Source: Glandiceps talaboti (taxonomy: Eukaryota; Hemichordata; Enteropneusta; Spengelidae). From it: a DNA stretch of 64,000 nucleotides. The position numbers were made by a program, and so were the translations under genes. Shown piece after piece: positions 53,001-64,000 of the stretch; positions within the stretch are counted from its first letter, which is position 1; each line of letters begins with the position of its first letter. The stretch is taken from the NCBI RefSeq assembly GCF_964340395.1, contig NC_135555.1, forward strand, positions 4,724,501 to 4,788,500. Reading direction: 5' to 3'. The notes beneath the pieces were generated by a model, which was not told the origin of the DNA, made no database searches, and saw only the letters and a list, made by a program, of their open reading frames with translations.

Positions 53001-54737
53001 GGAGCAACAGCTGCCAGTGAAGCAGAGGTAGAAATCTCTCGCCCACCGCAAGGAAGCAATAAGAGGAAATGCTATTCACCAATCAGGAACTCTTCTCCCA
53101 AACGTCAACATATGCAGGAAGAGGAGGAAATTGATGGTAATGAAGTGGTGGAGAATGAAAACAAACAGCTTGAGGCAAGACAACAGAATGCTGACTCTAC
53201 AAATAGTAAAGTTCAGGAATGTCTAAAGTTACCCAAAGTACATCAGGATACTGTACCAGTTGCACAAGCTCCCCAAACAAGAAATGTTGGTCTTCAAGAC
53301 TTACTACGCATTGATTCCTCATCCTCAAACCAACTTAATACACAAACTAGCCATGATTTCCTCCAAAAGACAAGTGTTGTACCATCAAGTGTGACTGTTT
53401 CAGTAAATGAACAACCACAGTATCAACCTATAGTCTCGTATAGCAACTCAGCACCACAAGTTATTGTGTCTCCAAGTAATGTTGTTGAACCACAAAGAAT
53501 AACTTACGCACCCACCTCCATGCCTGAAATAGTAGTCCCATCAATGAATAATACTGGACCATATGGAATGAATAATATGACAATTCATGGAATGAACAAT
53601 GTACAACCCGAAATGAATATTAGTGTACCACATGAAGTAAACATCAACATACCACCTGGAATGAACATTAATGTGCCACCTGTCATGAGCAATGCCATGC
53701 CACCTATGATACACAACAGTATGCCACCAGGAATGAACAACAACGTACCATCAGGTATGGTATTGCCAATGAACAACAATGTTGCAACTGGTATGATTTC
53801 TCCAATCAATACTCAGCCATCATCTGTACAGTCATTCATGTATCCATCAGTGCAACACAGCACTCCTCTAAGAGTTGCTCCACAAACATTCATGCCACAA
53901 ATAATCACTGGCCCAAATGCTAACGTCAGCCATTTAAGTCCACCGACTTTATCACCTCGTGGTTGGGCCAATCCAGTTAATAATGGATTAGGGATACATG
54001 GACATCAAAGTATACATCAGACAGTCAACTCCTTCTCGACATCTCAAAGACCTGTGGCTCAGACATTTGCACCTCAAATTATTCACCCCCCAACAGAGTA
54101 TCAAACAAATCAACCAAGTCATCAACCAAGCAGTGAATATTCATACTCCCAGCAAACTCAGCAAGTCAACCAACAACCAACAGAGTGGCTACCCCAACAG
54201 TCAAGTTACCCGGTGTCAGTCACATCACAGCAACAGAGCCAAGCTGAATCAACGGCCACCACAAAGGAGGTTTCATCAGGGGCGCTTCAAATACCTCTAG
54301 ACAAATACTACAAAAAATTAGATGATCCGTATGACCCACAGACAGGCCATATCAGACCCTTCATGTGTACCTACAACAGCTGCAACAGACGATTTAAAAG
54401 CATGCACAACTTGCGAGAACACATCTATACACACATACGCCCATATGTGTGTGATGTTTGTGGACTTCAGTTTGCCAGAACAGACTATTTAGGAATACAT
54501 ATGTTTAAAGTGCATAATGTAGCTGTATCAGATGATGACTTGTATCACAAGCGAAAGTTGGCAAATGATAAGGCAGTGAAGACCAAGAAGAGGGTGTCAG
54601 ATAGCCCAGGTTCATCACAGGGTGCAGAAGACACAGGTGATAATTCTGAAATTACCATGACTGTACTGCAGCAAGCTGATGGTATCTCATTGCTTGTCAA
54701 AAATGAACCAGTGGACACAGGATATCAACAATATTAG
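35220..54737 (+). CDS. large C2H2 zinc-finger protein with polyglutamine tract (2,174 aa)
   Basis: Exon 1 is 35220-35321 (34 codons, donor GTGAGT); exon 2 is 48315-54737, read without a break (2,140 codons + stop); both junctions are phase 0, giving ...ADDEE|VSYWTVSGNE.... Approximate layout: acidic/Asn-rich N-terminus; Q-rich region with an uninterrupted Q40 (residues 576-615); zinc fingers starting near 881, 917, 957, 1045, 1150, 1176, 1504, 1530, 2050 and 2078. Fingers 5-6, 7-8 and 9-10 form pairs of type [FY]xC..CGK..H..H then [FY]RC.VC...H..H; finger 9 has C-x4-C; fingers 1, 2 and 4 end in Cys rather than His (C2HC). Very acidic stretch at about 1200-1400. Met/Asn/Pro repeats at 1780-1860 (GMNxNVPP units). 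Likely a sequence-specific nuclear regulator with glutamine-rich activation domains; orthologue not recognised. Small undetected exons in the 13-kb intron cannot be excluded. Confidence 0.9.
40280..40580 (+). repeat. minisatellite, ~104-bp unit, three copies
   Basis: Each unit begins near TTTGTTTCAA, continues ...ACAAACTTCCT[TG]GCA...GCAAA and ends in a GCACA[AT]...AAATTTGC stretch. Starts near 40280, 40383 and 40487; the third copy is shorter and more diverged. Confidence 0.85.
41127..41298 (+). repeat. minisatellite, 40-49-bp unit, four copies
   Basis: Units carry ACACAATATGTA, TACATGTCATATAAACTGCC and ATTTTTTAC. The third has a 9-bp expansion; the fourth is truncated. Confidence 0.9.
46147..47520 (+). 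pseudogene. decayed non-LTR retrotransposon reverse transcriptase (CR1/Jockey-like)
   Basis: Across shifting frames the RT landmarks appear in order: GGPDGISNKILKK, KKANIVPLPKVSNPGSLSDF then RPISLTN, a remnant of the FxxAFDRIDH block at about 46710, a remnant of the catalytic motif region near 46960-46980 (FHG*YKN, where FxDD is expected), NKMEINAKKCKEMRILFS, SKACKRLHLLQVL, and IRSCLEFSCIAWQ. Many in-frame stops and indels show it is dead. No endonuclease region, 5' end or poly(A) tail was identified. Same strand as the host zinc-finger gene. Confidence 0.85.
49938..50057 (+). repeat. coding (CAA/CAG)40 polyglutamine tract
   Basis: Forty consecutive Gln codons, mostly CAA with clustered CAG interruptions, followed by P/Q/H-rich sequence. 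Mixed codons usually make such tracts more stable than pure CAG. Confidence 0.97.
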
Positions 54738-57700
54738 AAGATTCTAATACTTGTGTCATATATTACATGAAGCTTCAGAGAATCGTATAGTGGTGTATCT
54801 GTTGTGTGTGTGAGTGTGCAGATGTTAATATTTGCTTTGTTTGTTTCATCTCTGTATGTGTCGTCATGGATACCAGGGTAAATTCATTGTCATAAAGATA
54901 AAAAACAAAGAAGACAATATTATTCTCTTATATTTTTCATTGATCAGTTGAGAGAAATATAAATATTAGATAAAGCACCAAATATAGAAAGGTGTGTTTT
55001 GAATATTTACCAACTAAAAGGAAAGAAAAGTATTGGAGAACAGCATTATAGGGAAAAATAGTACAGCTATACTCTGTACAAACCAAGATGTGAAACTGAG
55101 AAATGAATTGTGAGCAATTTGAACGTTGTTACAGTGTTGCAAAACTGATGACATTTTATGATACAATGTAGAATGAGGAGAAATGGAATGTATATTCTAA
55201 TTTCATCACTTACTGACACTACAACTTGGTTTGCACAGGGTCTTACAATACTTATAGAATATAAAATAGAAAAAAAAGATCAGGCAAAGCAGTCTGGTTC
55301 ATTCATGCCCTGTATTGTACTGTAAAGTAAGTCTGTTTAGAATACCTATGTATAGCTATCCCTATATACTGAATAACATATTACAAGTTGACTGCACAGA
55401 TGTATACCTGATATCAGATGTAAAGATGTATTGAAAATCTCTTTCTGTATACAGTCGCAAGGCATTTACTGCAGTGCTATCATTTATGTATTCAATTTTG
55501 ATTCCAAATTTGCTGTGTAGTCACTAGACATTTGGTGCGTTGATTTAAATCGTTACCATGGATATACCAAAGTTTGCCAATGTATCTGTAGATGTATCTT
55601 GGATTCAAAGATAGGCAAGATCCATAATGGAATCTTGTGAGTTTTTTTGAATACTGTGAATGTAGGAATATACTAGTATCTATGAGGGAAGAACCCCACT
55701 GCCAGCCAAAACTTTGTACAAAGGACAGTTTCAAGCCATGTATTCTTTTCACTTTTGAAATGTGAGTATTTTATTTTATAAAATGATTGTCATTCTAATT
55801 TGTTTAATTGCAATTATGTCTAATGTATCCTGTAAACGTGGACAAAGTTTTTGTATCTACATTTGTATTTGCTTTAAAATTCTTAAGATTGATTACATTG
55901 CATTATAATGGAGAATTTTGTGGGTTTTTTTATAGTGTTTTGGCAGTTATTGGCAGGAAGGAGTTTATTTGAGACTGAAATGTAATAATTTGTTATTCGA
56001 TGAAACTCACTGAAAATACGATTTAATTGGTGCTGATTATTGGCAGTGAATGCTGTTTTTTTGAAACTCAATACATAACAACTTAGTGTTGTACCAGTTA
56101 TTATTTTTTTTGTACTCGTCCAAACCAAATCATGTCTTGCATGTTGTGTAACACTTGTGCTGAAAATCAGAAGTTATTTAGAATAATGCACATAATGTAG
56201 GCCTACTTAAGCTACTGTGTAAAATCTACTACCGAGTTCTTTTGTTAGTATCCGTACAGAGTTTACCTGCTTGTAACAGATATCATTGCCAATCCGTACT
56301 TCATTAGATGTTGAGAGCAATTAGAGCAATAGTCATGAATCATGTAGAAAATTGAGAGGATGTCCCAATTAACAGTATTGGCTCGTTTTGCTCCAACTCT
56401 CTTGTGATGAAGGCAAGGCGGTATAGATGATATTTTGTTGTATATACTTGATCTTGTTAGAAATTCGTACTCTTTGTCAGGACTGAAGAATATCACTGAA
56501 ACCAATGTACATGTAGTTTACAGCAGTCTGTTTTGAAACTTAGACTGAAGTCAAATTAAACCTCAGGGGTCGCTTGTTGTGCATCTTCCATCGCACATAT
56601 ATTTAGGATGTTTACAAACAAGATTTTGTCACTAAAATTCAAAATTTTGTGGTTTTAATCCTACAGTATATATTGGTTTGATCTATTTGCTTCTCCCTCT
56701 ATCCGTTGTTGCTCAGTAAAGAAAAGTGGTCATTCAAGTGACATTTGCATGTTGGGGGGGGGGGGGGGAGCTGACACAAAAACACACACCAGAAACATTA
56801 AACATCCCAAAACAAATGCACACTGGAAGATGTGCAGTGTTTGACCCTCGTGTGTTAAAAGAGACTGGTATATCAAGGTTTAGTGATACATAACCATGTT
56901 GATAAATTTATTGTAACTGACTGATGTTGTTCACTTCAAAATCTGTTATAACATGGAGCGCACCGGTTTGTTTTTCCTGAAAAGATGAGATTTTTAACAA
57001 TTTGATTTCCAAATCCTATACGAACTGAAATTATTGTTCATTGTCATGATTGTGTCTAATTGTCCAGCCAAAATCAAATATACAACATGAACAATACATT
57101 CACTGAAGGTCTGTGATATTTATCAAATTCCACTATATTGTAACACTTCCAGAATTGTTCTATAAAATCAATCATGATTATGACTTAGGAATTGTATGAT
57201 ATTTTATCCACAGTAGCTTACATAGGCAGTGTTGAAAACAACAATACCAACTTGTGAAGGCCAAAACTGTACTGTCATTGTTTGTATCTTATAAGCCATT
57301 TATAGATGTTGACAGAAAACTGTTTATTTTGTATACACCAGTCTTCACTGCTTACCAACTCAATGTATATATTTTATATCTAGCACAAACCTTTGCATTG
57401 TCTACTTGTGTGCTTGTTTTATGTCTTATTTTTGTTATTATCAAATTCAGACTGTAGAACACTGACACTGCTTGTCAGTACTGTGATATAGTTATGTAGA
57501 TTATGTGGGTACAACCTACAACTATATTTCATTGTCTACGTCTAGTGTAAATTGAATTTATGAAAACCTTTTATTTTTCCTTTAATACTTCCATGAGATG
57601 CAACTTCTCACATTCATATGCACTGCCCAGATTATTTGTCATTCAATTGTCAGTGAGTGGTGTTTGTATTGTATTGTATTGTGCGATTTGTTTTATACAG

Positions 57701-57811
57701 TATTTGAAGTTCACATTCAGACAAAAATCGTTCATTCATTCATTTAGGGCTGGTTTTTGGAACAGACGTTGATTGCAGACTCAACATTTTTTAGGAGACA
57801 TGTACATACAA

Positions 57812-57815
<4 letters not shown>

Positions 57816-57842
<27 letters not shown>
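57816..57842. repeat. (TA)n microsatellite
   Basis: About 13 TA units. Confidence 0.9.
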
Positions 57843-57847
<5 letters not shown>

Positions 57848-58477
57848 ACCAATTGGTTTACATTTGCAATTATAATTCTGTTATTGGTCAATGCTATTAC
57901 TGGGTCAAAGGTCATGAAATGACGCCATGACAACAAAACATGCCTTTGATTATGTCCGAAATTTATTTTGAAGTGCATGACCATCCTTATATCCAACTTG
58001 TCTGTTTCGTGCTTCACCTGGCGACCCTTGACCTCCAGTATCATTCAAGGTCAAATCGGCCAGTTTCCATTTGTCGATTTATGTACTCATTTCATGCATT
58101 TTAAACATTTCAGTTTATGCTTTGACTAGACTGACTGTTCAGTATTGTGTTGTTTTAGTTTGTTTACTATTCCAAAGCAAGATGCAATGCAATGCATTGA
58201 ATGAATAGAAATGAATGCAGACTTTATCTTGTATTATTGTGTAACTACATACCATAGACTAGAGACAATTCAAAAAAATAACACAATAACTTGATATACT
58301 TCAATAGCATTACTCAGTCTCCACTATTGTTTCAAAGTGCAAAGTAGTGTATCTCTGACCTACAGTGACAAACACTTAATTATATTTTTTGAGTCAACTG
58401 TGTAATATTATGGTTGAATTGTAATGCAAGTCTGGCTTCCCTAGCTATAATTACAAGACATATGTAAGTCTTAAAAA

Positions 58478-58575
58478 TCAATGCCACCTGTGTCAGTTAT
58501 AGACATCACAATGCCACCTATGTTAGTCATAAACATCACAATACCACCTATGTCATTCATAACATGCAACCTAGG
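58478..58575 (+). repeat. tandem ~33-bp repeat
   Basis: AATGCCACCT[GA]TGT[CT]AGT and CATAAACATCAC recur three to four times with drift. Confidence 0.75.
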
Positions 58576-59082
58576 TCAATCATAACTATCTGAACATCAT
58601 GTCACTTTTTAAGAGTCAGTTAGTACCATCCATCTTTGTTAGTAACTTATAGATATCACTACTTGGTACTTATGGTTGATGAGACAACAAAGTGTATGTA
58701 CATGGGATAACAGTTTAGAAGCTAAGTAGTTCAATGACATAGTAAACAATTTCATGACAATTAGAGGTGAACGCAAAATGAATATCAGCTAGAGTTTACA
58801 GGCAAGTCAGTAAAGATATGTCTGTTTACAGAGGTCAATCTGAGCAATATTTGCCTATACTTATATTTGACCTAGTCTGTAAGGGACGCTGTTGCAGAAC
58901 TCCCTCATGTATCTGACCTCACATTTGAATCCCAGTACTTGTGTATAAAAACTATCAACAGGTCAATTTTGCTAAGAATGTTTTCAACTACAAAGATGTA
59001 AAGCAACTCATAGTAACAGCAACAACTCAAAACTTATCAACTTTTTGTACTATATGCATATTATTACGTTCTATGATATTTA

Positions 59083-59224
59083 AACAATAATGTACGCCCT
59101 CCCAGCCCATAATGGACGAAAGCAAACTTTGAACGACATAATGGGCGAGGCGACAGCCGAGCCCATTATGGAGTGCAAAGTTTGCTTGAGTCCATTATGG
59201 ACTGGGAGGACGTACATTATTGTT
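59083..59224. mobile_element. 142-bp hairpin: 64-bp arms, 14-nt loop
   Basis: The arms 59083-59146 and 59161-59224 match in about 57 of 64 positions as reverse complements. The outer end is AACAATAATGTACG. CCATAATGG-like words recur in each arm. No coding capacity; fold-back element. Confidence 0.85.
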
Positions 59225-59636
59225 ATTATTTTATAGTTTTGCCAATTCCAGTGAATTTGTAGACCGAGAAACGCAAAACAACGTATACTATACACAGCGC
59301 TGAACATCGTCTGCCATGTTCGGCCCGGAAGCTGAATACTAATCATAGCGACACACGTACGTACACGTACACACACATATACACTTCAGTGAACTGCTGT
59401 GAACACAAATTTGTTTCATGAATGCGTTGTATTTTTAAACAGTGGAAATGACAATCATAAGTAACAACATACATTTCGAAAAAATACCTAGTCGTATGAA
59501 GAAACAGAACAATAAGCTTGTATTATTATGCTCGTTCCAGGGCCTCGATGCCCAATAACGGAGTACATTATCAGTAATAATGTACAGCGATGACGTCACA
59601 AAATTCACTGGAATTGGTAATGCTATAATATAATAC
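59225..59636. mobile_element. ~410-bp element with ~35-bp terminal inverted repeats
   Basis: The left end TTTATAGTTTTGCC, AATTCCAGTGAATTT is mirrored at 59602-59636 as AAATTCACTGGAATT, GGTAATGCTATAATA. It abuts the hairpin directly and contains a palindromic CRE, TGACGTCA, at 59591-59598. Confidence 0.7.
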
Positions 59637-62194
59637 TCAATAATGCTTGATAGAGTAGTACAAATGTATTACAGGTAGACCATGGATATATATATATATA
59701 TAAAGTCTCCCCATATACCTCCATGGGTAGACATAACAAAATTACTCCCACCATGATAACATTGCTATGACTGTGTATATCCTTATACTCTTCATTTTAA
59801 ACACTAATTGTAAAGGCAGCTTCTATTTTAAGTACTCTTTTATGTAAATTATTTGAATGAAAACAAATGCATACACCTGAGATAGCGCTACAACTAAATT
59901 TACACCATATTGATTTGCTGACTGAAGTATTGTGTTTCTTCAGAAAATAAAATCAAACATTTATATATATATACATATTTTGGTTGTGTTGACTTGTTTG
60001 TTTGTATGTATGTATAAACTGAATGATTTAGAGATGACGAGGATACACTACTGTCTCCGACCCCATCGATTAGGTGATGTATTACAGCTCTCAAAATTAA
60101 AAGTTCTATACTGTGTATTTTTTATATGTAAAACCAAATGTAGACACATTAGTTTTTCCTTTATTGATAGGAACGTTTTCCTTAAACTAAAATAAATTGA
60201 AGCCCTCTGAATATATCATATGTAGTGAATACCTTTTATAGTCTTTCATCTTGTCGGTGAATAGTATAGTCCACACCACCACTCCCTGTCTATGTATGGG
60301 AAGAGGATGTATATCAAAGCCTGTCCCCTTGTAAGTTGTAGTCATAAGATGAAAGTCTTTGGGCAATGAGTGGTTCCAACTTATGTTTTTGTAATTTAAG
60401 CACTACTGAACAAAGGTTCAATACAAGTTACATGTAAAAGGTGTGTATTAGACTGTAAAACATGTTGAGGGGGTGTCTTCATCCCTTCATGCAAAGGGAT
60501 GAGAAGAGTGCCGGCAACAGCTGATCTTTCAGTCTAAGTGTCTGTGTTGATGTATATAAATTGTTACGGATTTCATATTCATAGAACCACCATTTTATGC
60601 TGATATGATAACACAACACAACCAGACATTTTAACTCATCTGTGTATGGAAAGCATTCATAACTTTACTCCACTTCGAATAAATTGACAGGAAACAACCA
60701 TTTGGTTAAATATAATGGTTTTATTATCTACTATTAGTATATCATGGAGCAATCCTAACCTACAACATTGGTTACATACACTATAATACATCTACAACCA
60801 GGAAAATAAATTTGGAAAAAAAAAATAAAATAAAAAACCAACATCTAAACATTACTATTGCACTCTTCATTAAACGTCTACGGAAACACCATCCTTTGCT
60901 GCCATGACAACACAACTCCAAATTTCATTTCATTTTATTGACTCACTTACATGTAACCTTAAAAATGTAGTTTGTGTCATTCTTTCAAAAACCAATAACA
61001 TGAATACTATGACTACCAAGAGAAAAATGTTTTACACTTCAATAGTTTTACAGTTCTAGCACTAACTTGTTTGCCATTTCCCAGTTGATAATTTTATTGA
61101 AAATCGATATACTTTAATAGGATGTAACCTTTAAAAGCAAAAATGCGTGCAACTAAAATAAATCATGTCTCGGAGAAGGCTAAAGTTTTCCACACATCAG
61201 TATTGACATAATGTAGTAACTAAATGGTCATTATATTTTTTAGATGAGCAGCTGACTGTGGAAATTAAATAGATTTCAGTAAATACTGGGATTCAAATCT
61301 ATCCCTTCTAACCCTTAAATCTGAGCTTGTGTAAACCCAAGATGTTGCACCATCCAACCATTATCGTTCATTCGCAAGTTGTGATGTTCAGAGTAGCTAT
61401 AATTGAGAGGGCTTTTATTTTATGGAGTGGGGGTCTGTACATATAGCAAATGACTCGTGGTGAGTGGGTTGGACTTCTGATAAAGGGGAGCAAGGAACAG
61501 CATAAATTTGAGAAAATATTGTAATTGATATCCTTTGAAGGAACTCAGCTAGCGGGAGCAACAACTTAAAACAAATGAATGAACTGACTAACATTCCAGC
61601 TAAATAATATACTAAGTACAGTCATTGTCATACAAAAAAACTGTCAAACCCCTAATTCTAGAATCTTAAGATACAGTACAAAAATAAGTTTTACAAAAAA
61701 CACAATACAAAGAAAAAGAAGAGAGACTGAGTATGGAATCACTGACGGCAATGGATCAAACATTCAGTCTAACTGTATTGCGTACTATATGGGCTATTAT
61801 TATGTATATGTGGATCAAATGAATAGATGCTACAATGCAAATGTATATATTCATGATTACTAGTTTGTCTAAAGCAGAAAAAAAGGGGACAGACTGTAAA
61901 AGACATTATATGGAAACATGATACACATTAACAGATACAGATAAAATTCAGCAATATTCTGAGGAACTAATCTATCTTATTCTATCAACCATATTTCATA
62001 AACACCTTATTATAAAGTCCATAATTGTAAATGAATATTGAGTATTATGAAAATAATATCTTGTAATATACTGGAATATCATAATAAAGGTATAATAACT
62101 ACATGCAGTATCTGATTATAGTTAACATGAATGGTGTGTGTTGGTATTCATGTACTAAATCCAGTGTCTTTCCAAGGCACTGTGTACAGAAACA

Positions 62195-62556
62195 TAGTCT
62201 AGAGGCTATCCTTGGCTTCAAATCTCAAGATCTCTCTCCCCCCCCCCCCCCCCCCATCTAGCTCAATGAGAAACCATGAACCAAAAGTTGTTCATGCAAA
62301 TGAGTAAACCCCAACTGTTAGAATGATGTAAACAGTATATAAGCAGGTCCTGATATGACAAGTATACAATATTTGGACATTATGTACCTGCCCCCAATAA
62401 ACACTAACTTATCATTGGGTAGAATTGTGTGACTGATTGATTAACATGGTGTTAATGATTGTGTGGGTGGCTTGGTTTGAATTTGAAATTTCATATCAGG
62501 ACCTTATTGAGCTAGATGTGAGATGAGATTTGAAGCCACAGATAGCAATTAGACTA
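62195..62556. mobile_element. 362-bp copy of the TAGTCTAGAGGC MITE family
   Basis: The left end TAGTCTAGAGGCTATCCTTG, then GGCTTCAAATCTCA and CATCTAGCTCAATGAG, is mirrored on the right by TTATTGAGCTAGATG, TGAGATTTGAAGCC and AATTAGACTA. A C-run (about 62238-62255) interrupts the left arm. It lies just 3' of the anillin stop, probably inside its 3'UTR. Confidence 0.8.
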
Positions 62557-62700
62557 ACAGAAACACACCAAAATAAACAACTCATTATCATTGTCAGATT
62601 ATACATGGATATTGAAATTAAATATAACATTACTACTATTTCAGCAGAAATCTTGGAAGAATTTGATTATGAGGTATAATTATGCGATTGTGTGTAATAA

Positions 62701-64000
62701 TTAAATCAATGTGCCAAATTGCTTTGATGGATCTTTGTTCCATTGTCTCAGGTTGACCAATGCTTTGTTTAGTTTATCCATCCACTGGATGCGTTCATCC
62801 TTGGTATCAGCTGATATCCACCACCTGGCAAAACAAATCACAAACACCAATCAGTGATTTGTCATTGAAGAAGTCATTCTATCATATCATATCATATCAT
62901 ATCATATCATATCATATCATATCATATCATATCATATCATATCATATCATACAGACAGTACACAGGTGCATTGATAACAGTTTAACAATATTCCCTGTGT
63001 TTTTAATTACAAAACTTGCACAATATTACCACAGAAAATATATTCACTCACACACACTGTATAATAAATAGATCAACGTGATCATAAATGTGCGGTAAAC
63101 CCTGTCCAGTTGATTTCTCAATCTTTCTAAGAAACAAAGTTACATTATCCACACTATCTTCAAAACACCAAACATTCTCTTTGAATGTCATCTACAGTAT
63201 ATTATACTGTAGGTATCATATAGGCTAGCCTTACATCACACTTGAATATGTTTAGAGTCTCAAAATAAAGTTGTCGGTGCTTGAACAGAAAATATTGAAT
63301 TGATAGAAAAATACCCAGGTCATTCTACACAACAGCATGTGTCTATGTCATTGTTCTGTGGTCCTTAATATACAAGTAAAAAAAATTCAGAATCTCTGAT
63401 ATTTTCATATTTTTTTCAAACATTACACCTGTGCAGTTATAATTATAATAACGTATTCTTCATTGAGCCAGAAAATACTCATGACATGGGGTTGTGACTA
63501 CTTTTCTTTGACTTGTAATGACAAGGCCCCTTATGCCAGTCATATTTTCTTCAGCTGAGCAAAGAAAAATATTAGAGAATATGGCAATATTTATTTAGTC
63601 CCTTCAAGTTAGAGTACAAAACAAATAAAGTCCAAGGTCTAGAAGTACAAGTAGCAGTGATACTTACTTGATCTTGGTGATAGGTCCCTCACAAGTCAAT
63701 ACCAAGTTATCCTCATCAGTACGTTGAGCTGGTCTGCTTGTAACCAGTTCAAAGGTGTTTGGTCTGGCACAGAATTCCCTTGCTACCATTGTGATGTTCT
63801 TATTTATACACTCTTTCAGACTCATACTTCCAATAGGTGCCTGGTGAAAGACATCATCAAAGAATTACAATATTTACCATTGCATAATTAGTAGAAGTGG
63901 TCTGTTTGTGCAGCATAAATCAGAAATATGTGGAGCAAACAATACACACACAATGTAAGAAAATGAAAAGCTTTCAACAAGATATGTTCATTCTTACCTT
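62701..64000 (-). CDS. ANLN: anillin, C-terminal exons (partial; gene continues to the right)
   Basis: Minus-strand exons: 63840-63668 (173 nt) and 62824-62701 (41 codons with TAA), joined in phase 2. The last three bases of a preceding exon (64000-63998) precede a GTAAGA donor. The joined frame reads NITMVAREFCARPNTFELVT, ...DNLVLTCEGPITKIK|WWISADTKDERIQWMDKLNK, ALVNLRQWNKD. This is the second half of the anillin PH domain, including the final amphipathic helix with its invariant Trp. Anillin scaffolds actin, myosin, septins and RhoA at the cytokinetic furrow; the PH domain binds phosphoinositides and septins. The tail after the PH domain is short, as in other anillins. Intron 62825-63667 carries an (ATCAT)n tract. 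Family call rests on remembered conserved residues (FCARPNTFEL, SADTKxER, WMxKLN). Confidence 0.9.
62881..62950. repeat. (ATCAT)14 pentanucleotide microsatellite
   Basis: Perfect ATCAT array inside the last anillin intron, about 57 bp upstream (on the minus strand) of the terminal exon. Confidence 0.97.

Larger units (their letters stand above)
54738..60700 (+). other. 3'UTR / intergenic region after the zinc-finger gene
   Basis: No gene recognised. AATAAA hexamers occur at several points, including 60191 and about 60678; the latter is some 40 bp from a minus-strand AATAAA (TTTATT at 60720-60725) that could serve anillin. It contains a G run (56755-56769), (TA)n (57816-57842), a short tandem repeat (58478-58575) and fold-back elements at 59.1-59.6 kb. 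Confidence 0.55.

Noticed and set aside
55492-55752. 86-residue minus-strand frame after the zinc-finger gene
   Set aside because: Opposite strand of probable 3'UTR; no motif, no splice sites that extend it.
59083-59224. Hairpin as a microRNA precursor
   Set aside because: 64-bp arms, abutting a second inverted-repeat element, and repeated internal words fit a fold-back transposon better.
62760-63071. 103-residue plus-strand frame with SYHII repeats
   Set aside because: Antisense to the last anillin exon and a translation of the (ATCAT)n microsatellite.

Overview
The window is animal nuclear DNA: AT-rich, full of microsatellites and short inverted-repeat elements, with genes split into small exons by GT..AG introns. 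No prokaryotic or organellar feature is visible. The gene set (KIAA0513, MPPE1, cytochrome b5, TCAIM, a large C2H2 zinc-finger protein, anillin) and the compact 0.3-8 kb introns suggest a non-vertebrate metazoan, probably a marine invertebrate. The phylum cannot be fixed from sequence alone.

Layout, left to right. (1) 733-8861, minus: 5' coding exons of a KIAA0513-like protein; the gene runs off the left edge, and a non-coding first exon may lie near 11968-12110. (2) 12255-16667, plus: complete 8-exon MPPE1 (PGAP5-type GPI-glycan phosphoesterase). (3) 20014-22063, minus: complete 4-exon soluble cytochrome b5. (4) about 22330-30345, plus: complete TCAIM, 497 aa, head to head with cytochrome b5 across a short GC-richer promoter carrying a palindromic CRE. 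(5) 30504-32752, plus: a possible two-exon 3' end of an unrecognised secreted or luminal protein. (6) 35220-54737, plus: a 2,174-aa zinc-finger protein made of a 34-codon first exon, a 13-kb intron and one 6.4-kb exon. (7) 62701 to the right edge, minus: the anillin 3' end with its C-terminal PH domain, converging on the zinc-finger gene.

The spaces between and within genes hold many non-autonomous elements. One family with TAGTCTAGAGGC ends and TA target duplications occurs three times. Others occur singly, including a 372-bp near-palindrome inside TCAIM, a 340-bp one inside cytochrome b5 and a 142-bp hairpin at 59.1 kb. There is one decayed LINE reverse transcriptase (46.1-47.5 kb) and a doubtful second scrap (19.5 kb). 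Tandem repeats range from mononucleotide runs to about 104-bp units.

The genes do not form one pathway. MPPE1 acts in ER-to-Golgi GPI-anchor remodelling, TCAIM in mitochondria, cytochrome b5 in electron transfer, anillin in cytokinesis, and the zinc-finger protein presumably on DNA in the nucleus. Exon boundaries were derived by hand from splice consensus, phase continuity and similarity to known families; no alignment was run.
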